The notes beneath the pieces were generated by a model. It did no database searches. It was not told the DNA's origin and was given only the letters and a program-made list of their open reading frames with translations. The position numbers were made by a program, and so were the translations under genes. Below, piece after piece: positions 1 to 5,413 of a stretch of DNA of 11,956 nt. Source of the DNA: Dehalococcoidales bacterium (lineage in GTDB: Bacteria > Chloroflexota > Dehalococcoidia > Dehalococcoidales > UBA2162). The stretch's first letter is position 1; each line of letters opens with the position of its first letter. The stretch spans positions 1,178,946 to 1,190,901 of the forward strand of contig CP070800.1 in assembly GCA_020343555.1 (NCBI GenBank), written 5' to 3'.

Positions 1-30
1 AGGAGATTCTTCGCTACGCTCAGAATGACA
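1..30. repeat. Copy of a short interspersed repeat (fragment at window edge)
   Basis: Read on the minus strand this is a TGTCATTCTGAG... ...GAAGAATCTC type sequence, a form I know as a common dispersed intergenic repeat in many bacterial genomes. Twelve bases, CTCAGAATGACA (19-30), recur exactly at 8451-8462 in the second repeat of this window. It lies outside genes, beyond the terminator of the ThDP enzyme gene. The left part may continue outside the window. Confidence 0.5.
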
Positions 31-71
31 GTGTGTTACGTCCACCGCGGCAAAACGGAAATCCAGACCCG

Positions 72-104
72 AAAAAAGCCCGTGCCTTTTCAAGCACGGG
101 CTTT
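72..104 (-). terminator. Intrinsic terminator of the ThDP enzyme gene
   Basis: A perfect 11-bp stem (75-85 with 94-104, AAAGCCCGTGC) closes an 8-nt loop. On the minus strand it is followed by a run of T (complement of the A run at 72-77). It begins about 20 nt after the stop codon of the ThDP enzyme gene, so it ends that transcript. Confidence 0.9.
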
Positions 105-123
105 CAGCTTTTAAAACTAAAAA

Positions 124-1752
124 CTATTGATAGAGTGAAAAAGCGGGTTCTTCCGCCGTGATTATCTCGAGCAACGCCGCCTGACCGCTATCGACTTTTT
201 CTTTCGCCCTTTTAACAGCAGGGATTACTTCTTCGGGCTTTTCCACCTTTTCCGAGTAACCACCCAGGCTCGCAGCAACGCCGGCATACTCGCCCGTCTG
301 TTTGTTCAGGTTGTATTTCTCGGAAGCGACCGCATGCATTCGACTGTAACCGCCAAGAACGGAATTGTTGATGACCACTACCAGGATAGGGATATTCTCC
401 CTGACAGCCACCTCGAAGTCCATCCCGACCATACCGAAGGCTGCATTTCCCATAAACGCTACCGCCGTCTTTTCAGGTCTGGCAAGTTTCGCTCCCATGG
501 CGAATCCCAGCGCTCCGCCAAGCGTGGTTGATTTTCCCCAGCCGATATATCCGCCCGGAATGAGTGTCTCCCAGAACGGTACCAGGGCATCGCGCGGATT
601 ACCGGAATCGTGAGTAATTATCGTTTCATTCCTGTCCAGCGTCTGCATAAGGTCGTAAATAACCCTGTACGGATTAACCGGCACTTCGTCAGAGGTTAAT
701 TTCGGAAGCCATTCCTCCAGCCAGTCGTCCTTAACCCTGGCAATATCAGCGGCAATATCACCTGATGCCGTCTTGCCGCCCTGCGCCTTAATTTCATCGA
801 TTAGCTGCCTTAAAACCAGCTTGGCATCGCCGATGATGGCATTTTCCACGGTGTAATCTTTGTTGATATCCCTGTCGTCGATAGTCGACTGGATGATTCT
901 CTTGTCATCGGGGATCGGCGTGGTGAAACCTTCCTTGGTGCAGCTCGAACCGATAGCAAATACCAGGTCGGCTTTATTCAAAAACTGTATCACCATCTTC
1001 GGTCGCGTCCTGCCGCCGGCACCGAGTGAAAGGGGATGGTTTTCCGGGAACGCGCTCTTGCCGTTCATCGTCGTGAACACCGGGATCTGGATCAATTCAG
1101 CCAGTTCCATCAGTTCATCACAGGCATTGGCAAAAAGTACTCCCTGCCCGGCGCGTATCACAGGACTCTTTGCTTCTATCAGAGCCCTGGCTACTTCTTT
1201 GATAGCAGCGGGATCGCCTGAAGGCTTGAATCCTTTTACCGGTGTATATTTGAAAAGTGCGTCATCGAACTCCTCGTTATTAACGTCCATCGGTATCTCC
1301 AGCAGTATCGGACCGGGACGCCCTGTCCTGAGGTAGGTGAAGGCTCTTCTTAGCATCTCCTGGACCTGGTCGGCAAAAAGGATAGTATCCGACCATTTCG
1401 TGATTGGTGCGTAACTCTTCGGAGCGATGAAATTCGGCGGGACCATTCGCCTTCGAGCTGAAGCACTCGGTAACACGAGTATCGGAACTCCTTCGCTGTA
1501 TGCCTGGGCTACACCGGAAAATGCATTCTCGACACCGGGGCCGTTCTGCATGGCACAGACACCATTTTTCTGACCGAGAGAAGCCCGTGTATAGCCGTCC
1601 GCTATCCCGACTCCAACCCGTTCAGTCCTGGTAATGATCGTCCTTATACCTTCTCCCGCCGCCGCCTCGAACAGGAAATTCTGCGGGAATCCGCTTATGA
1701 ATTCTATCCCTTCGGCTTTTAAAATTTTCGCTACAGCATTTATACCCTGCAT
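124..1752 (-). CDS. Thiamine-diphosphate-dependent enzyme, acetolactate synthase/oxalyl-CoA decarboxylase-like
   Basis: A 542-residue cytoplasmic enzyme with the three-domain layout of the acetohydroxyacid synthase/pyruvate oxidase superfamily. The N-terminal pyrimidine-binding domain (about 1-165) has the conserved cofactor-activating glutamate at E44 in RTER and the GPG at 71-73. A central TPP_M domain spans about 180-320. The C-terminal pyrophosphate-binding domain has the IPILVVVINN segment ending at N463. Where the family has GDG, this protein reads GNAAFG (435-440), so the metal-binding Asp is Asn436. The start at 1752 has a good ribosome site, GGAAGGAG, 8 nt upstream. The gene stands alone with its own promoter and terminator. 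No ilvN-like regulatory subunit is adjacent, so I do not call it ilvB. The substrate is unknown; 2-oxo acid decarboxylation or carboligation is the family expectation. Confidence 0.85.
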   Translation of the reverse strand: MQGINAVAKILKAEGIEFISGFPQNFLFEAAAGEGIRTIITRTERVGVGIADGYTRASLGQKNGVCAMQNGPGVENAFSGVAQAYSEGVPILVLPSASARRRMVPPNFIAPKSYAPITKWSDTILFADQVQEMLRRAFTYLRTGRPGPILLEIPMDVNNEEFDDALFKYTPVKGFKPSGDPAAIKEVARALIEAKSPVIRAGQGVLFANACDELMELAELIQIPVFTTMNGKSAFPENHPLSLGAGGRTRPKMVIQFLNKADLVFAIGSSCTKEGFTTPIPDDKRIIQSTIDDRDINKDYTVENAIIGDAKLVLRQLIDEIKAQGGKTASGDIAADIARVKDDWLEEWLPKLTSDEVPVNPYRVIYDLMQTLDRNETIITHDSGNPRDALVPFWETLIPGGYIGWGKSTTLGGALGFAMGAKLARPEKTAVAFMGNAAFGMVGMDFEVAVRENIPILVVVINNSVLGGYSRMHAVASEKYNLNKQTGEYAGVAASLGGYSEKVEKPEEVIPAVKRAKEKVDSGQAALLEIITAEEPAFSLYQ

Positions 1753-1806
1753 ATAATATTCTCCTTCCTACACCAACGCTTTTCGGTTTGTTTTCTATGC
1801 TAAAAA

Positions 1807-1835
1807 AGCATATCGCAGCAGGTATGGCATGTCAA
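1807..1835 (-). promoter_or_regulatory. Sigma-70-type promoter of the ThDP enzyme gene
   Basis: On the minus strand TTGACA (1830-1835), 17 bp, TATGCT (1807-1812). The predicted start is near 1800, giving a leader of about 48 nt that contains the GGAAGGAG ribosome site. It begins just beyond the stop codon of the upstream TGS gene, so the ThDP gene can be transcribed independently. Confidence 0.7.
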
Positions 1836-1862
1836 ATGTAATTCTTAGCATCTCATCATCCA

Positions 1863-2801
1863 TTAGAAAGAAATTATCTCCACAATATCGCCGTCTTTCA
1901 GCACGAATTCAAGACCTGCCGACTGAACATCGGGCATAGAGGGATCATTATGGGTAATTTTGGCCCTTTTAAACCTTTTTGCCAGTCTCTTATCAAGGCT
2001 CTTTATAAAATCATGTACGGTGACTTCCTGCTCGGCAGGAAAAACCCGGGGATGTTCCTGGATCTCTCCATGTAACCTAAGAAAGATCCGCTTGATGTTG
2101 AAAAGTCTGAAGATTCGCTCTGATATGGAGTCTTTATCATTGATATCAAGGACTGTAAGGTTGTTCACTTTGAGATTCGGATTCCAGCTTGCAACGACAG
2201 CCGGTTTTTCGACGATCTCCGTACCGGTTTTCTGTTGTTTCTTTTCGGCTGACATAGGCTCATTAACCAGCATTATCGAATATTTCATTAACTGTTCAAC
2301 TGCCGGATCGCAATCATCCCTGCTTTTCACGCACAGGCAGATAACATCTGCGTTCCTGATGAACCTGTACTTGGCTGCATCAGTGTCTCCATTGAATAAC
2401 GCCGGAACTTCGACCACCTGTATCGATACACCTTTACAGATCATCATCTGCACTTCCGGCTTGTAGGTGGTATAGGGAGTATCCTTTACCGCCACATCCG
2501 CGTCGGTCAACCGGTTCAGGAGAGTGCTTTTCCCGGTATTGGTCTCACCTGTAATGACCACCTGTCTCTTATAATAGATCCCGTCGTAAGGAGATACCAT
2601 AACACTCTTTTTCGATGATTTTTTTAACCGTAATGTCTCCATTTCTTCCCTGTATTTTCTTCGCAATGCAAGGTTCTTCGGATTCCTCGGCTGGAGAGAT
2701 ATAAGTTGCTCAAGTAACAATATTTTATCCTCTATGCTTCCTGCGTTTTTCAGTTTCTTTCTTAGTACCGTAAATTCGATATCATGATGGATCTTTTTCA
2801 T
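1863..2801 (-). CDS. DRG/Obg-like P-loop protein with C-terminal TGS domain and degenerate GTPase motifs
   Basis: A 312-residue protein laid out like DRG-type GTPases: a charged helical N-terminus (1-70), a G domain (about 78-245) and a C-terminal TGS domain (about 255-312, ending LKDGDIVEIISF). The P-loop is intact (G85-E-T-N-T-G-K-S-T93), and threonines around 111-112 fit the G2 switch. The G3 motif, DxPG in this family, reads EVPA (131-134). The place where the guanine-specificity motif NKxD is expected (after PAVVA) reads SWNP. DRG proteins act on ribosomes or translation factors; whether this one hydrolyses GTP is doubtful. ATG 2801 has GGAG 8 nt upstream. It is preceded by a long leader with a terminator, suggesting premature-termination control. 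The next gene downstream has its own promoter. Confidence 0.8.
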   Translation of the reverse strand: MKKIHHDIEFTVLRKKLKNAGSIEDKILLLEQLISLQPRNPKNLALRRKYREEMETLRLKKSSKKSVMVSPYDGIYYKRQVVITGETNTGKSTLLNRLTDADVAVKDTPYTTYKPEVQMMICKGVSIQVVEVPALFNGDTDAAKYRFIRNADVICLCVKSRDDCDPAVEQLMKYSIMLVNEPMSAEKKQQKTGTEIVEKPAVVASWNPNLKVNNLTVLDINDKDSISERIFRLFNIKRIFLRLHGEIQEHPRVFPAEQEVTVHDFIKSLDKRLAKRFKRAKITHNDPSMPDVQSAGLEFVLKDGDIVEIISF

Positions 2802-2827
2802 TTTTTCATCTCCGTTTCAGTGATAAT

Positions 2828-2856
2828 AAAAAAACCCGGGATTTGTATTTCCCGGG
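2828..2856 (-). terminator. Intrinsic terminator inside the leader of the TGS gene
   Basis: A 7-bp stem built on CCCGGG (2835-2841 with 2850-2856) is followed on the minus strand by seven T residues (A run at 2828-2834). It lies only 27 bp before the start codon of the TGS-domain gene and after that gene's promoter. No gene ends here, so it is either an attenuator or the end of a small RNA. It has no T run on the plus strand. Confidence 0.8.
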
Positions 2857-3011
2857 CCTGGTCATTTTCCTGTTTCTGCTTTAATTATTACATTATGTCA
2901 AGTTACTGGAAATACACCCCCCTGTTTTCCGCCGCTGCCGGTAGAATCACGATAATCAGGTTATGATTTTTCCAGTGAACCAATATTTTCTCCGTTGTTA
3001 GCTTGTTACAG
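2828..3011 (-). promoter_or_regulatory. Candidate riboswitch or attenuator leader of unrecognised class
   Basis: The predicted transcript starts near 3011. An 8-bp helix, ACUGGAAA (2969-2976) with UUUCCAGU (2905-2912), encloses about 56 nt. That interior holds one bulged hairpin (AAUCA and UAA pairing with UUA and UGAUU) and a G-rich second half with CCG/CGG and GGGGGG segments. The 3' strand of the closing helix overlaps UGUAUUUCC (2908-2916). This is perfectly complementary to GGAAAUACA (2844-2852), the 5' side and loop of the terminator. The helix and the antiterminator therefore exclude each other. I could not match the core to any riboswitch class I know (TPP, cobalamin, SAM, c-di-GMP-I, fluoride, ZTP, THF, T-box). 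The pairings are read directly; a regulatory role is inferred. Confidence 0.6.
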
Positions 3012-3017
3012 AACTGG

Positions 3018-3046
3018 ATTATAAACGTATGATATACACCTGTCAA
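3018..3046 (-). promoter_or_regulatory. Consensus sigma-70 promoter of the TGS gene and its leader
   Basis: On the minus strand a full-consensus TTGACA (3041-3046), exactly 17 bp, and full-consensus TATAAT (3018-3023). Transcription should start near 3011, about 210 nt before the start codon at 2801. Confidence 0.85.
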
Positions 3047-3067
3047 TATGCCGAAGTGATGTATAAT
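3040..3067 (+). promoter_or_regulatory. Promoter of the sirtuin gene, overlapping the divergent TGS promoter
   Basis: Perfect TATAAT at 3062-3067 with a weak CTGTCA (4 of 6) at 3040-3045, spacer 16 bp. The predicted start near 3074 leaves a leader of about 17 nt with GGAAGAG (3080-3086) as ribosome site. Its -35 box overlaps the -35 box of the minus-strand promoter by five bases, so polymerase could hardly occupy both at once. Confidence 0.55.
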
Positions 3068-3090
3068 AACAGAAAAATCGGAAGAGTGGT

Positions 3091-3855
3091 ATGGACAAGG
3101 TTGAAGAAGTAGCGAATATAATCATTAAATCGAAAAAAATAGTGGTCTTTACTGGCGCCGGTATCAGCACGGAATCGGGTATCCCCGATTTTCGCAGCCC
3201 CGGTGGTATCTGGGACCAGTACGATCCCAGCGAGCTCACCTACCAGAAATTCCTCAACACACAGGCCAGCCGTGAGAAATACTGGGAACGACAGAAACAC
3301 CTCTGGCCGCTTATCGCCAGAGCAGAACCAAACGCCGGTCACCGCGCCATCGATGAACTCCACCGGATGGGTAAACTCGACTGCATTATCACCCAGGATG
3401 GCGATAGCCTGCACCAGAAGTCGGGCATTCCCGACGACATGGTGATCGAACTTCACGGTACCTGGACCCAGGCTTTATGCCTAGAATGCGGCAGCAGGTA
3501 CCCGATGGACGATATATTCGTCAGGCTTGAAGCCGGAGAAAAGGTGCCGTTGTGCGAAAAATGCGGCGGTATCATGAAACCCGATGTCATCCAGTTCGGC
3601 CAGTCGCTGCCGGAGCGAGAAATACGTGAAGCCCAAAGAAGAGCTTCAGAATGCGATCTCCTGATGGCATGCGGATCATCACTTGTGGTCTATCCTGCCG
3701 CGGAGATGCCTTTAATGGCAAAAGATCATGGGGCAAAGCTGGTAATTATCAACCTGACGTCGACTCCTCATGACCGGTATGCGGATGTGGTGATAAATGA
3801 AAAACTCGGTATAACACTTACCGCTATAATTGAAAAGGTCAAATCCGGGCGGTAA
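3091..3855 (+). CDS. Sir2-family NAD-dependent protein deacylase (sirtuin) with altered NAD motif
   Basis: At 254 residues this is a compact bacterial sirtuin, a cytoplasmic enzyme family that removes acyl groups from lysine using NAD. Visible motifs are GAGIS...GIPDFR (22-35), the catalytic histidine H122 in ELHGT, a zinc ribbon of C130, C133, C155 and C158, KPDVIQFG (163-170), the GSSL NAD motif (195-198) and INLTST (220-225). The strongly conserved TQNID segment reads TQDGD (101-105): the NAD-contacting Asn is Asp103 and the Ile is Gly104, while Q102 and D105 remain. This could weaken or change activity. The start at 3091 follows GGAAGAG. It is divergent from the TGS gene and convergent with lspA, with one base between the two stop codons. 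No acyl-CoA synthetase or acetyltransferase partner lies beside it. Confidence 0.92.
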   Translation: MDKVEEVANIIIKSKKIVVFTGAGISTESGIPDFRSPGGIWDQYDPSELTYQKFLNTQASREKYWERQKHLWPLIARAEPNAGHRAIDELHRMGKLDCIITQDGDSLHQKSGIPDDMVIELHGTWTQALCLECGSRYPMDDIFVRLEAGEKVPLCEKCGGIMKPDVIQFGQSLPEREIREAQRRASECDLLMACGSSLVVYPAAEMPLMAKDHGAKLVIINLTSTPHDRYADVVINEKLGITLTAIIEKVKSGR

Positions 3856-3856
3856 T

Positions 3857-4360
3857 TCAGTCTCCGAAAACAGCCCTTATCCTCTTTGAAAAGAGGATAA
3901 ACAGTGCCAGCAGGATAGTGCCGCATACCATCACAGAATCGGCAACGTTAAAGGTAGGCCAGGGTCCGACATCGATGAAATCGGTCACGTAACCTCGCGC
4001 CAGCCTGTCTATCAGATTTCCGACTGTTCCACCGAGTATCAGTCCCAGGATAAACTTTGTGTACCAGGTATCCAGGAGAGGGTACCGCAAGGTAATCATT
4101 ACGGCAATACCCAGGATGAGCGCGATTCCGAAAAACGCTACTATAGTTAAGATTAAATTCTGCCCCTGGAAAAGACCGAAAGATGATCCGGTATTCTGGA
4201 CATCGATAATACGGAATATTCCAAATTCAAAGATAGGAAATTCGCCGGTATAGGTCCTGACCCAGTTTTTACTCAGCTGATCGGTAGTAATTATTACTGC
4301 GGCGGTAATGACAAAGACAAGACTCCACCACCACCGCTTGCTAGACTCGAGTTTTTGCAT
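3857..4360 (-). CDS. lspA: Lipoprotein signal peptidase (signal peptidase II)
   Basis: An inner-membrane aspartic protease that cleaves the signal peptide of prolipoproteins after lipid addition. At 167 residues it has the usual length and four hydrophobic segments (about 14-30, 68-90, 100-118, 140-157). Family motifs are present: DQLSK (27-31), NTGSSFG (56-62), GNLIDR with catalytic D118, VTDFID (125-130) and FNVADS with catalytic D141. The ATG at 4360 has a weak AAGG ribosome site and lies inside the end of the upstream dksA-like gene, which overlaps it by 20 bp. Translation is therefore probably coupled. Its stop codon abuts that of the convergent sirtuin gene, leaving no room for a terminator between them. 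Confidence 0.97.
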   Translation of the reverse strand: MQKLESSKRWWWSLVFVITAAVIITTDQLSKNWVRTYTGEFPIFEFGIFRIIDVQNTGSSFGLFQGQNLILTIVAFFGIALILGIAVMITLRYPLLDTWYTKFILGLILGGTVGNLIDRLARGYVTDFIDVGPWPTFNVADSVMVCGTILLALFILFSKRIRAVFGD

Positions 4361-4703
4361 TCTTTGCCTTGCATTCTATGCATAAGCTCGCCTGCGGAAG
4401 TGCTTCAAGCCGGTTTGCAGCAATGGGTTGGCCGCAGCCGTCACACTGGCCATAGGTACCGTCCTCTATCTTCTGTAAAGCATGATCGATCTCAGCTAGC
4501 TGCTCGTATAGTTGTTTTTCCAGAGCGAGCCGTTTTTCAAACTCCAGGCTTTCCGTGGCTTCCTCTTCCCTTTTACCGAACGGACTACCTTCCCGTCTGA
4601 CATCATTAGATTTTGCGTCAAGACTCAGTTGTGTAAGTTCTTCGTCTATTCGTTTCTTTTCGCTCTCAAGGAGAGTACGGGCTTGTTCGGTTTTTTTACT
4701 CAC
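4341..4703 (-). CDS. TraR/DksA-type zinc-finger protein
   Basis: A 120-residue protein with the DksA/TraR layout: a long charged helical coiled-coil part (about 5-80), then a C4 zinc ribbon (C87-xx-C90, 17 residues, C108-xx-C111). True DksA binds the RNA polymerase secondary channel and works with ppGpp. Gram-positive-type relatives such as YteA/YocK are less well understood, so the exact role here is open. The start is GTG at 4703, supported by a strong AGGAGGA site (4711-4717) 7 nt upstream. It overlaps lspA by 20 bp, a pairing I know as recurrent in Chloroflexota and other bacteria. A long, strongly folded leader precedes it, with a hairpin ending 2 nt before the ribosome site. Confidence 0.9.
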   Translation of the reverse strand: MSKKTEQARTLLESEKKRIDEELTQLSLDAKSNDVRREGSPFGKREEEATESLEFEKRLALEKQLYEQLAEIDHALQKIEDGTYGQCDGCGQPIAANRLEALPQASLCIECKAKNAKTRV

Positions 4704-4977
4704 TTCTTCTTCCTCCTGCTTATCTGCCAGCCCGGATTCTTTTCATATATCAATAGGTATCAGCAGATAAACTATTGTCGTTGAATGCAATTCCGGATGA
4801 TTGCCAGTGCGGTTTCAGTCCAGTCCGGTCTTACGCGAAACAGATCAACGGTACCGACCACCTGTTCGTCTTACCGGCTGTTCTTGAAAACAGCCGGTGC
4901 GGCGTCTCTCGGTACAACGAGTAAGTACCGTAGATGTATGTATGAATTGTGTTTCGCTGGACCATTTATCAATTTGC
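4704..4977 (-). promoter_or_regulatory. Candidate structured 5' leader of the dksA-like/lspA operon
   Basis: No convincing gene lies here. A long-range helix joins 4835-4842 (GCGAAACA) with 4950-4957 (TGTTTCGC), extended by 4827-4830 (GGTC) with 4960-4963 (GACC). It encloses a perfect 10-bp hairpin (4873-4882 with 4889-4898) and a 6-bp hairpin (4910-4915 with 4925-4930). A third copy of the CGGTAC element in the palindrome at 4849-4856 could pair with the latter and refold it. None of the stems has a T run, so they are not intrinsic terminators. The strand is inferred from the dksA gene just downstream; the same pairings exist on the plus strand, so a plus-strand RNA is not excluded. Confidence 0.5.
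4718..4772 (-). repeat. Inverted repeat next to the dksA ribosome site
   Basis: TTATCTGC (4720-4727) is the exact inverse of GCAGATAA (4763-4770). With a G-U and a G-C pair the stem grows to 10 bp, with a loop of about 35 nt. In the dksA transcript this hairpin ends 2 nt before the AGGAGGA ribosome site (4711-4717), so it could influence translation initiation. Confidence 0.5.
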
Positions 4978-4983
4978 CTTAAA

Positions 4984-5023
4984 ATTATAATAATTGCCGC
5001 AAATATCCAGCATACCATGCTGG
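4984..5023 (-). promoter_or_regulatory. TATAAT box with a palindromic operator at the -35 position
   Basis: On the minus strand a perfect TATAAT (4984-4989) would start RNA near 4977, just before the folded leader. Where the -35 box should be (5007-5012, poor match to TTGACA) begins a perfect dyad, CCAGCAT-acc-ATGCTGG (5007-5023). This arrangement fits a promoter that depends on, or is blocked by, a dimeric regulator. The regulator is unknown. Confidence 0.4.
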
Positions 5024-5067
5024 AGAAAAGAAGTATATCACAATACTGCAACCAAAGCAATATATGA

Positions 5068-5096
5068 TATTTACTCTTTTAATCCTTTTTTGTCAA
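5068..5096 (-). promoter_or_regulatory. Possible second upstream promoter for the dksA-like/lspA operon
   Basis: On the minus strand full-consensus TTGACA (5091-5096), 17 bp, then TAAATA (5068-5073, 3 of 6 matches). The strong -35 box is the main support; the -10 box is weak. Transcription from here would read through the 5007-5023 palindrome. Confidence 0.35.
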
Positions 5097-5357
5097 ACTT
5101 TCGGCTCATTCATATATCATTAGTTATACTCGGCTCCGTTTTCAAGGAGAGGGGATTGTTCGTAACGGGGATGAGGTTAAAAAGATAATAGCACCAATTA
5201 AACTACTGCAAATTGTGTCGCGTACAGGGAGTAGATCCCCGCGCAGGCAGGGATGCCAAAAAAGAAACGCTAGGATAACGAAAAAAGTGCGGGGATGATA
5301 AATGATAGGCGCAGGGATAGTATAAAGGAGTACGGAATAACGAAGAGAGAGTAATTC
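5097..5357. other. Intergenic stretch without a recognised gene
   Basis: No reading frame here has a credible start, ribosome site or family resemblance. Purine-rich GGGGAT or CAGGGAT words recur loosely at about 5153, 5175, 5250, 5291 and 5313. A short CTCC...GGAG dyad lies near 5140-5155. I can assign no function; the stretch may be regulatory or the remains of a lost gene. Confidence 0.4.
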
Positions 5358-5386
5358 TTGACAAATCTCTCTATTTTCACTATCCT
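5358..5386 (+). promoter_or_regulatory. Promoter of the Fur-family gene
   Basis: Full-consensus TTGACA (5358-5363), 17 bp, TATCCT (5381-5386, 4 of 6). The predicted start is near 5393, which gives a leader of about 21 nt before the ATG at 5414. Confidence 0.75.
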
Positions 5387-5389
5387 AAT

Positions 5390-5404
5390 TGAAAAACTTT
5401 TTCA
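5390..5404. promoter_or_regulatory. 7-1-7 inverted repeat, likely operator of the Fur-family regulator
   Basis: TGAAAAA-C-TTTTTCA is a perfect 7-1-7 palindrome. This is the geometry of Fur, PerR and Zur boxes (Fur: TGATAAT-n-ATTATCA). It covers the predicted transcription start of the Fur-family gene directly downstream of the -10 box. A further TTTTCA half-site lies at 5374-5379. Position and symmetry point to autoregulation; binding is inferred. Confidence 0.6.
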
Positions 5405-5413
5405 TTTAGAGCT

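Noticed and set aside
860..1336. 158-residue plus-strand frame inside the ThDP enzyme gene
   Set aside because: Antisense shadow; composition and lack of start signals argue against a real protein.
124..1752. Naming the ThDP enzyme ilvB
   Set aside because: No ilvN neighbour, the altered GDG motif, and a local motif closer to oxalyl-CoA decarboxylase make that name unsafe.
2835..2856. CCCGGG hairpin as a plus-strand terminator
   Set aside because: No T run follows on the plus strand and no plus-strand gene ends before it; the T run is on the minus strand.
3043..3456. 137-residue minus-strand reading frame across the start of the sirtuin gene
   Set aside because: It is antisense to a gene with clear family motifs, has no ribosome site of note and resembles no family.
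4873..4898. 10-bp hairpin as an intrinsic terminator
   Set aside because: Neither strand has a T run after the stem.
4785..5188. Several small frames (60-90 residues) in the region before the Fur-family gene
   Set aside because: No ribosome sites and odd composition, and they overlap one another and strong RNA-like inverted repeats. The region is better seen as non-coding.
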